A stretch of 34,080 nucleotides of DNA from JBEKZQ01 sp049509675 (GTDB lineage Bacteria > Planctomycetota > Planctomycetia > Pirellulales > Thermoguttaceae), in contig JBEKZQ010000008.1 of NCBI GenBank assembly GCA_049509675.1, positions 1 to 34,080 on the forward strand, read 5' to 3'. Positions 1 through 9,732 of this stretch are shown one piece after another. The notes below the pieces were generated by a model. That model ran no database searches, had not been told where the DNA came from, and saw only the letters and a program-made list of their open reading frames with translations. Positions within the stretch are counted from its first letter, which is position 1, and each line of letters starts with the position of its first letter. The position numbers were made by a program, and so were the translations under genes.

Positions 1-946
1 GTGCGACCAGCGGACCATTGGATCGCATGCCGCACGTGAGGATTTCCGCAATCGCTTCACCAAGTTCCTCGGCAGTATCGCCCGTCAGTTTCGATGGCGC
101 GACGTTTGCCAGCCTTTGCCGCACGTCACCGACATCGCGCGATACGACCGGCAGTCCGGAAGCAATCGCTTCCTTGACTACGTTCGGCGATCCTTCCTGA
201 TCGCTCGTCAGGATCAGACAGTCTGCAGCATTCATCATCAGGGGAATCAAGGCCGGCGGCTGGGTGCCGTCCAACTCCATCAGTCGGACCGGACCACACC
301 TGCGGCTTGCCACGGTCACGGCCGCCCGAGCCAGGTCGGGACGCTTCAACGGCCGGTTCGATCCGTTAAAGAGCACGATCCGTTCCTTCAGGTCCCAATC
401 GAGCGTCGCGCGGGCCGCATCTCGGCAGCGCGGACAGAACGTCGTCGTATCGATTCCTGAGGGAATAACTTGCGCCTTTGCTTTCCCCCACCACAAGCGC
501 TCGACCAATTGCTCGCTGACGCAAATGATGCGGTGCGCGGCGAGAGCCGCAAACTGCGACAGGAGTCGACTTGCGAAGCAACGCACTCGGCTTTTGTCCT
601 GGCTCGGATTCAAATCGCTGCCGCGAAAGCTGACCACCAGAGAGCGCCGACTCGCCAGCACGCAGAGGAAGGCAGTTGCGGAGCCGTATTGGGCATGCAC
701 GATATTCGGCTGGAACTTGCGGATCTCCGCTCGCATGCGACGCAACTCGCGAAACATGGCGCCTAGCGAGGTGCGACTTTGGAGATGGAACGTTTCACCG
801 ACAACCCCTGCTGCGAGAAGCGATTCGATCTGCCGCTCGATGAAGATCATGGCCGCTTCGGAATCGGGTTTGGGCGATACCCACAGCACGCGCAGCGGAC
901 TCGCGAGCACAGTCGGTCCGGCCTCGGCGGCTTCGTCTTTGGTCAC
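1..946 (-). CDS. GT4-family glycosyltransferase, 3' end beyond window
   Basis: Probable retaining GT-B glycosyltransferase (GT4/'glycosyl transferase group 1') that adds a sugar from a nucleotide donor during surface-polysaccharide assembly in the cytoplasm. I translated the minus strand directly: about 315 codons stay open to the window edge, so the C-terminus is missing. Visible features are a N-terminal Rossmann-like start (LRVLWVSPKPDSEAAM), the segments FRGSDLNPS and VIPSGIDTTTF, and the donor-site block LTSDQEGSPNVVKEAIASG, typical of the GT4 E-x7-E region. A stop codon lies in frame just upstream, so GTG at 944-946 is the first possible start; GAAGGA about 11 bases before it is a reasonable ribosome-binding site. 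It starts 19 bases after the asnB-like gene and is probably co-transcribed. Acceptor and donor sugars cannot be told from sequence. Confidence 0.85.
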   Translation of the reverse strand, partial: MTKDEAAEAGPTVLASPLRVLWVSPKPDSEAAMIFIERQIESLLAAGVVGETFHLQSRTSLGAMFRELRRMRAEIRKFQPNIVHAQYGSATAFLCVLASRRSLVVSFRGSDLNPSQDKSRVRCFASRLLSQFAALAAHRIICVSEQLVERLWWGKAKAQVIPSGIDTTTFCPRCRDAARATLDWDLKERIVLFNGSNRPLKRPDLARAAVTVASRRCGPVRLMELDGTQPPALIPLMMNAADCLILTSDQEGSPNVVKEAIASGLPVVSRDVGDVRQRLANVAPSKLTGDTAEELGEAIAEILTCGMRSNGPLVA

Positions 947-965
947 CGTTGTCGCCGTCCTTCAA

Positions 966-2770
966 TCACGTCGCCGGATCCCACTTCTGCAGCCATCGTT
1001 CCAAGGACCAGAGCATGTAAACGTTCTGGTAGATGCCGTAACGGCTCCATTGCAACTCCGGTCGCTGCCCGGTGACAAACGCGCGGGAAATGGTCTTCGT
1101 GTAGCCCTCATCGATCAGCGGGCGGATGCGGGCCTCGCGGCGGGTGAGCATCGACTCGATCGCCTGTCGCTTCTCCACGCCGAGGCTCGTATCCAACGGA
1201 ATGCCGAACCCGGACTTGCTCCGCCCGACAATTTCTTCCGGCAGGTATTGTCGCAACATCTTCCGCAGCAGCAGCTTCCCGCGGTTTCTGCCGGGATGTT
1301 TCCAGCGATGGGGAATACGAGCGGCCAGATCCAGCACGTCGGCACGTCGCGGCCGTCCAGCGACTGCTTTCCGCGCGGTCCGGTAATCAGTTGGGGAAAA
1401 TAGCCGTTGATCCGTCCATACGCCTCGGGAGTGACGATCGCCGGCAGCTTGAGTGGATCGTTGTAGGCGCAGAAATCGAAGAGCCGCTGCTGCCCACGAT
1501 GGCGGGCAGCGCGGATGATCTTGCCGAATTGCCGAGCCATGCCCGGGGCAAAACGGCCAATCGGGACCCGCAGGCACTCGGCCGCGGCCAGCAGAAACGA
1601 TGGGCACCGGCCCAGACGACTGGCAACGTCGGCGAAATAGATCCGCGGGTATCCACCAAAGGTCTCATCGCCGCCGTCGCCGCCGATCGCCACCTTGACA
1701 TACTTCCTCAGTTCGCGGCAGAGCAGGTTCGTCGGGATCGCCGAACTGTCGACGAACGGCTGGTCGAACTGGTCGAAGACGGCGTGAATCTCATCCAGAT
1801 CGGCGATTGAACCCGCGGGCACCGACACCTTGCGATGGACGAGGCCCAAGTGTTTGGCGACCACGCTCGCATAGGCTGACTCGTCGTAGTCGCGATCGCC
1901 GAAGCCGACTGTGAACGCCTCGACCCGCACCCCCAATTCCTTGGCCAGCAGCGACACCAGCAGCGACGAATCGATGCCGCCGCTGACGAGCGCGCCGACG
2001 GGCACGTCGGCAACCATGTGCTCTTCGAGCGTTTTCAACAATGTTTCCTTCGCCTTGGCCAACGACTCTGCTTCGCTCCAATCCTGCTCGTCGCGGCGCC
2101 AGGACCAGAAGCAACCTTCCTGGCGCTTGTCGCCGCAAACGCGAAGCCAATGACCGGGACGCAACTCGCGGATGTCGCTGAAGAAGCTGGTCGGCGCGAT
2201 CGGATAACCGAGCGAAAGATAATCGGCCAGGGCATGATAATCCAGGCGCCGCGGCATCTCCGGCAACTTCAACAAGGCTTTCATTTCCGATGCGAAGGCA
2301 AACATCCGGCCGTCGCCGTGGTAGTACAGCGGCTTGATGCCGACCCGATCGCGGGCAACCAACAGCGTGCCATCCAGCATGTCGTAGATCGCGAAGGCGA
2401 ACATGCCGTCCAGTCGCGGCAGCGCATCGACGCCCCACTCGATATAGGCATGCAAGAGGACTTCGGTATCGCTGCGCGTGCGAAACTCATGGCCACCCTG
2501 TTCGAGCAACTTTCTTAGCGGCTGGAAGTTGTAGATCTCACCGTTGAAGACGATGACGTAGCGACCGTCAGCCGAGAACATCGGCTGACCACCGCCTTCC
2601 AGATCAATGATCGAAAGCCGCGCATGTCCCAGGACGGCTCGGCCTTGGTTGTCGTACCAGACTTCCTGCGCATCGGGTCCCCGATGCGCAAGGGAGGCGG
2701 TCATTGCACGGATTGTCTCTTGCCCCTGCGCCGACAATCCGTGGCCGACTAGGCCGCATATTCCGCACAT
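966..2770 (-). pseudogene. asnB: asparagine-synthase-like amidotransferase, frameshifted with internal deletion
   Basis: Glutamine-hydrolysing AsnB-type protein of the kind found in exopolysaccharide clusters, where it is thought to amidate a carboxylated sugar or precursor. The N-terminal glutaminase starts MCGICGL with the nucleophile Cys2; the synthetase P-loop SGGIDSS is near residues 263-269 and GGDGGDETFGGY follows. The initial frame is coherent to about position 1335-1350, then the family pattern jumps to another frame (VLDLAARIPHRWKH, then KSGFGIPL) that ends at TGA 966-968. Compared with the second copy at 5645-7543, about 40 residues are also absent at the junction, including the stretch matching DDYLTKVDIGTMA and the CPFLD motif. 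As read, the frame-1 product has a junk tail and ends at 1115. This could be real decay or an assembly or sequencing error. Confidence 0.85.
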
Positions 2771-2958
2771 AAATTACCTGGATGGACCGTGAATACTTTG
2801 CTCCCTCGCAACATCCCTTGCCAATTTCACGATTGCTGCAATGAAATGTCAACGGGGAAAAGCTGCATGGTTGCGGTGACACCGGTTATTGAACGGACCA
2901 GGGGAAGGCCCGTCTTGCGGGGAGAAGCCTGCGTGCCGTTGCATTGCTTTGCCAAGGA

Positions 2959-4473
2959 TCAAGAGCTGCCGGAGTTCTCCGTCGCCGAGCCGAGAATCGG
3001 GCCTTTCTCCGCGCGGGCGATGGCCTCGCGCCGCGCCGGCTCGGTGAGCAGGTTCTCCAGGTGCCGGCATCGTTGATGGAAATAGAAACCGGCGGCCATG
3101 CCGGCCAACAGGCTGAAGTAAAGCATGAGATCGGCGCCGCGGCCGATCCCCAACCGGGACGCGATCCAAATGGTGCATTTCGGGAAGGCGATCGCCGGCG
3201 CACCGCTTCCCCACAGCAGGAAAGAAAGGCCGCCGAAGCGCGGCCGCAGGGGCCGGTTGCAAGCGGTTCCCCTTGGCGGGACTCGCGCAGGAGAAGGCGA
3301 GCGGGCGTTGGTGGGCTGGGCACCGGCCGAAGGTCGGCCGCGGAAGGTCGCGGACTGTGCCAGTACCATGCCGAAGATGAACCATCCGGATTTATTGAGT
3401 CCCGTGCCGCCGCTCAATTCACCGATAAGCCAAACGGGCAACATGCCCAACCACAGTGTTCTCTCTCTTGCGGGCAGACGCCAAGCGGCACGAATGACAA
3501 GGGCAAAGAACGCCGAGTACAGAGCGAATCCCACAATTCCCAATTCCGCCAGAATGGTGATTGCAGCATTATGGGAAGCAACGGTCCTTTCGCGCAGATC
3601 ACCCATCACGACTCTTCCAAAAGCCCCTGCGCCCACGCCCAGCAGGGGATGGTTTGGGATGCTGGCCAGCCCGTGCCGCCAAAGATTCCAGCGCGGATCA
3701 TCTTCAAGCATTTCTTGTCGGCTCATGTGTCCGAGGGCTTCCGAATGGATGCCATACTGGGTGACGAGATACACGCAAATTCCCGCGACAAAGTACAATG
3801 CGATCGCCTTCCACGAGCGATACCCGCACAGCCACATCACCCACAGTCCACCCACGAAGAGCGCGACCAGGCCGGCTCTCGATCCGGTCAAGAGCACGCC
3901 GACGACGGCGACCAGTACGAATCCCCAGTACAGCAAGCGCAGAGTTCTCGAACCTTTTTGCGGATTCGATGCCAGGTAAGCCGCGGCGAGAATGGCCAGG
4001 ACCAACAGGTTTGCAAGAAAATTGGGGTTCATCCGGCCGCCCGAGTAACGTTCCGGCTCACCGAGTCCGCGATGCAGAAGGAATGTCCAGTACATCATGC
4101 CCAACGGCACGACATGTCCATAGATGAACGCCCGCAGCATCCATGCCTGCTGCGCATACGAGGAGCAGAATAGCCAGAGCAGCCAGGTGAACGCCTACAG
4201 GGAGAGGCCCCGGCCGATCTGCGTCTGCGTGTTTTCCACGTGGCCGGTCCAGGCCAGGGAGAATGTCAGCCAGAGAAAGAATCCCGTCATCAACAGTAAG
4301 GCCGCAGGGACTCGCTTCCAGGTGGCGCCCGAGAGCACGGCGCATAGGCCCGCTCCCAGCACCAGCGCGCCCAACAGGCGGTTGGCCGAGGGGAGTTCGC
4401 CAAGGTTCATCATCTCTTCAAAGGGGATGAAGAAAACGACCAGCCACAGTAGAGCGAAGGTAAGTTTATGCAT
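2959..4473 (-). pseudogene. O-antigen ligase/Wzy-like polymerase with C-terminal DUF2304-like segment, interrupted by one TAG
   Basis: Polytopic inner-membrane protein of the O-antigen ligase/Wzy_C superfamily, expected to polymerise or ligate lipid-linked glycan on the periplasmic side. The reading frame is 504 sense codons from ATG 4473 to TGA 2959, but codon 93 (4195-4197) is TAG, giving pieces at 4195-4473 and 2959-4140 in the same frame. Family signs in the second piece are LLTGSRAGLVALFVGG, HPLLGVGAGAFG and SHNAAITILAELGIVG. After a proline-rich linker, the last ~100 residues (about 2962-3270) contain ASRLGIGRGADLMLYFSLL followed by a charged helix, which resembles the C-terminal part of DUF2304 proteins. 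The start overlaps the upstream glycosyltransferase stop by 8 bases. Readthrough, recent nonsense mutation and base error all remain possible. Confidence 0.82.
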
Positions 4474-5635
4474 CGATTGGCCCGATCAGCGCTTGGAAGA
4501 CCTGTTCATATCGATCGGCGACGACTGCCTCGTTACAACAGTGCGAAACGGACCGCAGTCCCGCCGCTCCCAGACGTCCCCGCATCTCAGGATCGGATAA
4601 CAACCGGCCCAGGGCGCCGGCCATGGCGTCGGTCGAACCGAAGGGGACGATCAGGCTGGTACGGCCATCCTCGCTGATTTCGGAGGTCGCTGCCGCCGGC
4701 GTCGTAACGACGGGCAGACCCTCCGCCATTGCCTCCAGCACGACGTTGCTCAAGCCCTCGCTGCGCGTTGGATGCGCAAGGATGTGCGATTGGGCGAGCA
4801 GGGCCGGGACATCGCTGACTTCACCGAGAAACCGCACGTGAGCGCCGAGGCCGAGCTGGGAGGTCAACTGCTCCAAGGGCGCACGTTCCGGGCCGTCGCC
4901 GGCGATCGACAACTCGAAGGCCGTCCCCCCGGCCATCAATTGCCCGAGCGCCCTCAGGAGTACGTCGAAGGCTTTGCCGGGCACGAGCGAGCCGGCGGCC
5001 ACGATGCGCGGAGAGGCCACCGCCTCGCCGGCCCGCGCCCTGCCCCCACTCTGGACGATGTTGTAGATCAACTGAGACGGCGGCAATCGAACCCCGTACT
5101 GGCGGAGGGCCTCCACGTTGCGCTGCGAATTACTGACGAGGAAATCCGCCCCCTCGACCATTCTCCGAATGGGGCGCAGATCGATTTTCCGGCTTCCCGC
5201 TGCATCTTCGCGGAGCAGGTCTTCCCGCAGGTTGAAAACCCTCTTCGGACCTCCTACTCCGCGAAGCCATTGGGCATAAACAGCCACGTGCGCCGACCAG
5301 GAAAGCAGGATCGCCGGCCGCCGACGCCGAACGAAACGCAAGAGTTGCCAAAAACGCCAGGGCCTGAAGCGATGCCGAGAAATGTTGAACACCTCAATCC
5401 CGGCCTGGCGAAGCAGGTCCTCTCCGTTATCGCCCCGGTTGAACGACACGACCGATTGTTGCCATCCCCGCCTTTTCAGAGCCGTGCTCAAGCAAGTCAA
5501 TTGTTTCTCGGCCCCGCGCCGACCGAGCTGGCCGATAAGGTGCATGACCTGTGCCGTCACGGCTTCGGGTCTTTCTCGCGGCGCGCCGCCGGCTTTGGAA
5601 GGTGCTATCATGGCTGGAAGCGAGGGATTATCCAT
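4466..5635 (-). CDS. GT4-family glycosyltransferase
   Basis: Retaining GT-B glycosyltransferase of 389 residues. The N-terminal domain begins after a ~28-residue leader with VMHLIGQLGRRGAEKQL, the glycine-rich acceptor-domain loop typical of GT4 enzymes. The C-terminal donor domain shows IVAAGSLVPGKAFDVLL, LSIAGDGPERAPLEQL and the signature HPTRSEGLSNVVLEAMAEG, with both glutamates of the E-x7-E motif. It begins 9 bases after the second asnB stop and ends 8 bases inside the ligase gene, so the three are almost certainly translated from one message. It probably transfers one sugar during repeat-unit assembly at the cytoplasmic membrane face; substrate unknown. A shorter start after the leader cannot be excluded. 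Confidence 0.92.
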   Translation of the reverse strand: MDNPSLPAMIAPSKAGGAPRERPEAVTAQVMHLIGQLGRRGAEKQLTCLSTALKRRGWQQSVVSFNRGDNGEDLLRQAGIEVFNISRHRFRPWRFWQLLRFVRRRRPAILLSWSAHVAVYAQWLRGVGGPKRVFNLREDLLREDAAGSRKIDLRPIRRMVEGADFLVSNSQRNVEALRQYGVRLPPSQLIYNIVQSGGRARAGEAVASPRIVAAGSLVPGKAFDVLLRALGQLMAGGTAFELSIAGDGPERAPLEQLTSQLGLGAHVRFLGEVSDVPALLAQSHILAHPTRSEGLSNVVLEAMAEGLPVVTTPAAATSEISEDGRTSLIVPFGSTDAMAGALGRLLSDPEMRGRLGAAGLRSVSHCCNEAVVADRYEQVFQALIGPIDA

Positions 5636-5644
5636 AGGCGAGGA

Positions 5645-7543
5645 TCAGAGGGTATCGTCAGGGCCGAGCGTGCGTTCCACGGACAGTCTCATCCACATTT
5701 CCAGGATGAGTAACGCCCAAAGCAGGTGCGCGTGATCGACGCCGCGGCGGTGCTGATGCACCACCTGCCGCAGAGCGTCGCGGCAAAACCAGCCGCGCCG
5801 TTCGACGTGTCGACCGAGGATCATCTCGTCCACCAGATCAGTCCAATGCGTCCGCAGCCAAACGCCGATCGGGGCGTTAAAGCCCTGCTTGGGCCGATCT
5901 ACCCCGGAGGCAGGCAAGTAGGCGCGGGCCAGGCTGCGAAGCAGCCCCTTGGGTCTGTTGCCGCGGAATCGCGTCGACTCGGGCATGCGCATGGCCAGGT
6001 TCATCACGTCGAAGTCCAGGAAGGGACATCGAGCCTCAAGCCCGACGGCCATCGTCCCGATGTCGACTTTGGTCAGGTAGTCGTCTGTTAATCGTGACTC
6101 CAGGGCCAACTGCATGAGGCGGTCCGCCCAAGGGAATTCCCGCGTCGCGCTCAATGCCGCGTAGCGATAATCAGTAGGCGAGTTAGTACCTAGGGTGGCG
6201 CGGAATTCCTTCGTGTAAAGGGTGTCGCGGAGGGCGGCTTCAGGACCGCCCAGCCGGCCGAAGGTCTCTTCCAACGGATTGGCAACCATGGAGAGGAAAG
6301 TCGCCGCGCGATGCATCAGCCCCGGCCTGCGCCCCAGAAGTCGTGCCGCCCTGGCGAGCCACGGTCGAACACGGGCTGGGAGTTGTCGGCGCACTCTCTC
6401 GGCGTGGCTGGCTGCCCACACTTCGGTGTAGCCGCCGAAAGCTTCGTCCCCGCCGTCCCCTGTGAGAACGACCGTTACGAACTGCCTCGCCGTTTCCGCA
6501 ATGGACAGCACGTTGACGGCCGACGAATCTCCCAGCGGCTCTCCCATGGCGGCGACCAGGCGAGGCAGATTGTGCCGCACGGAGTTCCCCACCGGTAGAA
6601 CATGGTGCTCGGTGCCCAATCGCTCTGCGACGGCTGCGGCATAGCGGCTCTCATCCTGGGAGGGATCCTCGTTCGCCACGCAAAACGTCTGGATTCGCCC
6701 CATCGTCTTGGCCGCCAGGGCGGCGACCAGGCTCGAATCCACTCCGCCGGACAGCAGCACGCCGACGGGCACGTCCGCGACAAACCGACGGCGGACGGCG
6801 ACCTTGAGGGCCTCCTCGATCCGGTCGGACCACTGGGCTTGCGTTACGCCTTCCTCGGGGTGAAAAAAGTCGCCCCGCCAGTACGCGCTTTCCTTCACGC
6901 CGTTCCTGTCCAGGGTCCACCAATGCCCCGGCCGGAGCTTCTCCACGCCGGCGAAAATAGTCTGGGGACTGGGAATGTAACTGTTCCAGAGCAGCGCGTC
7001 GACGGCACTGGGATTGACCGCGGGCGCGGCGTCCATCGCCAGAACCATGGCACGCGCCGAGGAGGCAAAGATGAGTTCACCGTCCGCCCACCGGAAGAAC
7101 AGCGGCTTTTTTCCGAATTGATCGCGCGCGAGGTGAATCCGGTCGTGCCGGAGGTCCAGGATGGCCAGTGCGAACATGCCGCGAATCCGCTGCAACACCT
7201 CCTCCATGCCCCAGGTTTCGTATCCGTGGAGGAGGACCTCCGTATCGGTCCGAGAAACGAAACAATGCCCGAGCTGCTCAAGCTCCGGACGCAACTCGGC
7301 GAAGTTGTAAATTTCGCCGTTGAACACAATGGCGATTGAACGATCCTCGTTCCACATCGGCTGTTGGCCGGCAATGGACAAGTCGATGATGGACAGCCGC
7401 CTGTGCCCCAAAGCAAACCCGGGGCCGTCGGCGTATCCACATCCGTCGGGGCCGCGCGGCGCCATGGCGTCGCGCATCTTCAGCACGCGCTCGGGAGCGA
7501 TAGGACCGCGATCAAGGCGGAAAATACCACAGATTCCACACAT
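5645..7543 (-). CDS. asnB: asparagine synthase (glutamine-hydrolysing)-like amidotransferase
   Basis: Intact 632-residue AsnB-type amidotransferase. N-terminal class II glutaminase domain: MCGICGIF with catalytic Cys2, the HRRLSIIDLS region and FNGEIYNF near residue 75. C-terminal ATP-pyrophosphatase domain: SGGVDSS at about 265-271, TGDGGDEAFGGY, the DDYLTKVDIGTMA segment, EARCPFLD and RPKQGFNAPIG. Length fits the exosortase/exopolysaccharide-associated branch of the family. AAGG sits five bases before the ATG. Such proteins in polysaccharide loci are presumed to convert a uronic or nonulosonic carboxylate to an amide, or act on an amino-acid substituent; here that is inference. It is the functional partner to the damaged copy at 966-2770 and lies between glycosyltransferase genes. 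Confidence 0.93.
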   Translation of the reverse strand: MCGICGIFRLDRGPIAPERVLKMRDAMAPRGPDGCGYADGPGFALGHRRLSIIDLSIAGQQPMWNEDRSIAIVFNGEIYNFAELRPELEQLGHCFVSRTDTEVLLHGYETWGMEEVLQRIRGMFALAILDLRHDRIHLARDQFGKKPLFFRWADGELIFASSARAMVLAMDAAPAVNPSAVDALLWNSYIPSPQTIFAGVEKLRPGHWWTLDRNGVKESAYWRGDFFHPEEGVTQAQWSDRIEEALKVAVRRRFVADVPVGVLLSGGVDSSLVAALAAKTMGRIQTFCVANEDPSQDESRYAAAVAERLGTEHHVLPVGNSVRHNLPRLVAAMGEPLGDSSAVNVLSIAETARQFVTVVLTGDGGDEAFGGYTEVWAASHAERVRRQLPARVRPWLARAARLLGRRPGLMHRAATFLSMVANPLEETFGRLGGPEAALRDTLYTKEFRATLGTNSPTDYRYAALSATREFPWADRLMQLALESRLTDDYLTKVDIGTMAVGLEARCPFLDFDVMNLAMRMPESTRFRGNRPKGLLRSLARAYLPASGVDRPKQGFNAPIGVWLRTHWTDLVDEMILGRHVERRGWFCRDALRQVVHQHRRGVDHAHLLWALLILEMWMRLSVERTLGPDDTL

Positions 7544-7674
7544 ATCAACCTTGCCTTGTCAGCCTGAAAAGCGTACTGCGACGATGGCGGGGCACCGACT
7601 GCGCCAATCCGCCGGCCTTCGGCCCAATGCATACAGGGAGCGGCTGTGGGCCGCGGTCCGGGCGTAAACCATGT

Positions 7675-8871
7675 CTATCCTGCGGCCTCCAGCCACGTGC
7701 GCAGTTCGGCGGCGATCTTGTCGCCGCGAAATTGTTCGGCCGCAACCAGTGCATTACGGACCAGCCGGGCGCGAAGTTCCTCGTCCGCGCGCAGGCGTTC
7801 GACCGCCTGGCGCAGAAGTTGCGGGTCCGGCTCATCCACGACCAGGGCACAATCGTGCTCCCGCAGAAATCGCGTCAGATACGAACCCCGCGTGGAGTGT
7901 GCCAGGATCGGCCGGCCGCAAATCAAGTACTCGATGGTCTTGGTGGGAAAGATCGTGAGGAATTCCTCCTCGGGCCGCGACGTGCCGGTCAGTCCGTGGG
8001 GCAACAGCACAATGTCCGCCTGGGCGAGCCGGGCCGGCACCTGGTCGCGGGGAATCGCCTCACAGCGGACCCCTTCGCCTAACAGCCCGAGCCGGGCCAG
8101 GACGTCCCGCTCTGAAGTGACGTAGGACAACTGGATATCAGGACACGCAGCGACCGCGCGGGCCGCACGAACCAGCGCGTCCAGGCACGAATCGTTCACA
8201 CTGCCGCAAAAAACGACGCGCAGCGGCGAGCCGGCCTTCGGCGGCGGTTTCCAGGCCGGAATCGCCTCGGGAAAGGCGTGTCGCAACGGCGTCTGTCTCA
8301 GCCCCGGATATCGCTGCCGGTAGAGCCCCGACATTCCCTCGCTCATCACGAAGACGTGCTCGGCGTCGCGGAACACCCGCCCTTGCAGCCAGGCGGCAAA
8401 CGGCCTTTTCCATCCCCGCTGTTGTTCCAAAAAAGTATTGTGGAAATACGCGAAGAATCTCGTCCGCGTGATTCGTGCGGCCAGGTAGCCGGCCAGGAGA
8501 AACAACGGGCCGGGGAACACAACCACGATCCGATCGACGTGCTGCCGGCGAATCAAACGGACCGAGCGCCACAGGGTGCGGGGGAACTGCAGCAATCGCC
8601 ACCAGCGAATGCCCCGCGCGGTGAACGGCCACACCGACTGGACGTACACGATCTCCGGCCAACGGTCGTTCCATTCGAGGGGCGGTTTGCCGCACGGCTT
8701 CTCTCCGGCCGCGATCATCTCGTCGGAGGTGAATTGTCTGAGCAGGTTCAGGGCGATGACGGCCGAGCCCGAAGTGTCCGGCGGCAGGGACCAACTCAAG
8801 TACAGGATCTTGCCGCTCAAAAAACCAACACCGTTCGCCGTGATTTCACCAATGGTAATGGGGTCGATCAC
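7675..8871 (-). CDS. putative GT-B (GT4-like) glycosyltransferase
   Basis: About 398 residues using GTG at 8869-8871, which overlaps the upstream methyltransferase TGA as GTGA and has AGGA five bases before it; a longer frame to 8919 exists but would overlap the upstream gene by 52 bases. The N-terminus (KILYLSWSLPPDTSGSAV) is the opening beta strand and glycine loop of many GT4 proteins. FCGSVNDSCLDALVRA, the ADIVLLPHG strand and FPTKTIEYLICGRPILAH follow the donor-domain layout, where the T-K-x2-E-Y-L block replaces the usual E-x7-E. FVMSEGMSGLYRQRYPG marks the interdomain region. Probably acts in the cytoplasm on a lipid-linked glycan; sugar specificity unknown. Ends in TAG, 131 bases before the asnB-like start; those 131 bases show nothing I can name. 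Confidence 0.85.
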   Translation of the reverse strand: MIDPITIGEITANGVGFLSGKILYLSWSLPPDTSGSAVIALNLLRQFTSDEMIAAGEKPCGKPPLEWNDRWPEIVYVQSVWPFTARGIRWWRLLQFPRTLWRSVRLIRRQHVDRIVVVFPGPLFLLAGYLAARITRTRFFAYFHNTFLEQQRGWKRPFAAWLQGRVFRDAEHVFVMSEGMSGLYRQRYPGLRQTPLRHAFPEAIPAWKPPPKAGSPLRVVFCGSVNDSCLDALVRAARAVAACPDIQLSYVTSERDVLARLGLLGEGVRCEAIPRDQVPARLAQADIVLLPHGLTGTSRPEEEFLTIFPTKTIEYLICGRPILAHSTRGSYLTRFLREHDCALVVDEPDPQLLRQAVERLRADEELRARLVRNALVAAEQFRGDKIAAELRTWLEAAG

Positions 8872-9632
8872 TTCTTCCTGAATTGGAGGAGGATCAGATT
8901 GCCAAAAGGGTTCTTCCACAGCATGTGCGGAAACACTTTCGACAACTTCATGGAGGCTTCAAAGGAAAAGGCTGCCAGGAATGGTGCGGCGAAATGACTA
9001 GTTGTCCTCAGTAAGAGATCGAACTCCTGGGGCAGATCTCGATATACCCGCTTGAGCCTTCGTATGCAGGTGAAGAAATTGAACTTCGTGATGTGTTGTT
9101 CCTCGTAGGACACGTCCGAGAGCCGGTTCACTATGATCTCAAGGACAGGCCAGCAGCTTGCGTAGTTGGGAGTAGTGAGGACGAGTCGGCCGCCCTTCTT
9201 CAATTTCGCACTGACATGGCGAAACAGCTCGCAAATGGTCGGCTCTTCCAAGTGCTCGATGACCTCTATCAGGGTAACGCAGTCAAAGGTCTGGTCGATC
9301 TGAGCGAGATCCGCAATGTGGCGGATGTAACGGAACGAACGGAAAGGAGTTCCAAAACGCCGGTTTGCAAAGGCCACCTGGCTCTCAAGGATATCAACCC
9401 CGAGTTGCGAGCGAAAGGTCTCTTCCGGCAAGAGCGAGAGGAACGTGCCGGCAAAGCAGCCGATGTCGAGAATAGACTGGCCGGGCGTCTTCGGCAGGCA
9501 TTCCAGGACGCGCCCGAATTTCTGGAGATGCCAAGCACGCCGAATGGGAGTGCCCTTCTCAGCAACGTCCTGATAGTAGCCTTCGGGGATTTTGCTGTAG
9601 TCGAAGCTGCGGTCCTGATTCGCACTGGACAT
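8868..9632 (-). CDS. class I SAM-dependent methyltransferase
   Basis: Soluble methyltransferase of 254 residues from ATG 9630-9632, chosen because AAGGAG lies six bases upstream; the open frame extends 10 codons further but lacks that signal. Motif I is SILDIGCFAGTF, motif II the acidic VDILES, the post-I region FDCVTLIEVIEHLEEP matches Methyltransf_11/23-type enzymes, and GGRLVLTTPNYAS is the beta-5 region. The C-terminal ~80 residues carry a hydrophobic patch (HFAAPFLAAFSF) of unclear role. Neighbours are glycosyltransferases, so a sugar O-methylation or C-methylation during glycan assembly is the likeliest job, by inference only. Its TGA is shared with the next gene's GTG start (translational coupling). 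The 100 bases before it hold no recognisable signal beyond the ribosome-binding site. Confidence 0.88.
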   Translation of the reverse strand: MSSANQDRSFDYSKIPEGYYQDVAEKGTPIRRAWHLQKFGRVLECLPKTPGQSILDIGCFAGTFLSLLPEETFRSQLGVDILESQVAFANRRFGTPFRSFRYIRHIADLAQIDQTFDCVTLIEVIEHLEEPTICELFRHVSAKLKKGGRLVLTTPNYASCWPVLEIIVNRLSDVSYEEQHITKFNFFTCIRRLKRVYRDLPQEFDLLLRTTSHFAAPFLAAFSFEASMKLSKVFPHMLWKNPFGNLILLQFRKK

Positions 9633-9732
9633 GTTTCGCTCCTTGGCGATTTGCGGCAACAAAGGGCCCTGATGGAAAAGCGTCGCACCCGGCGTCTCCG
9701 GGATGCGTTCTCAATAGCATGGTGCTGCTGAG

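Noticed and set aside
2875..2886. GGTGACACCGGT also present at 31270-31281, both in intergenic gaps
   Set aside because: Several 12-base matches are expected by chance in 34 kb, and no third copy or regular spacing to genes supports an operator.
2944..4173. 409-codon plus-strand open frame, and similar long ones at 12134-13798 and 29066-30526
   Set aside because: All lie antisense to well-identified minus-strand genes, have Arg/Pro/His-rich composition and no family motif. They are shadows of high-GC codon usage.
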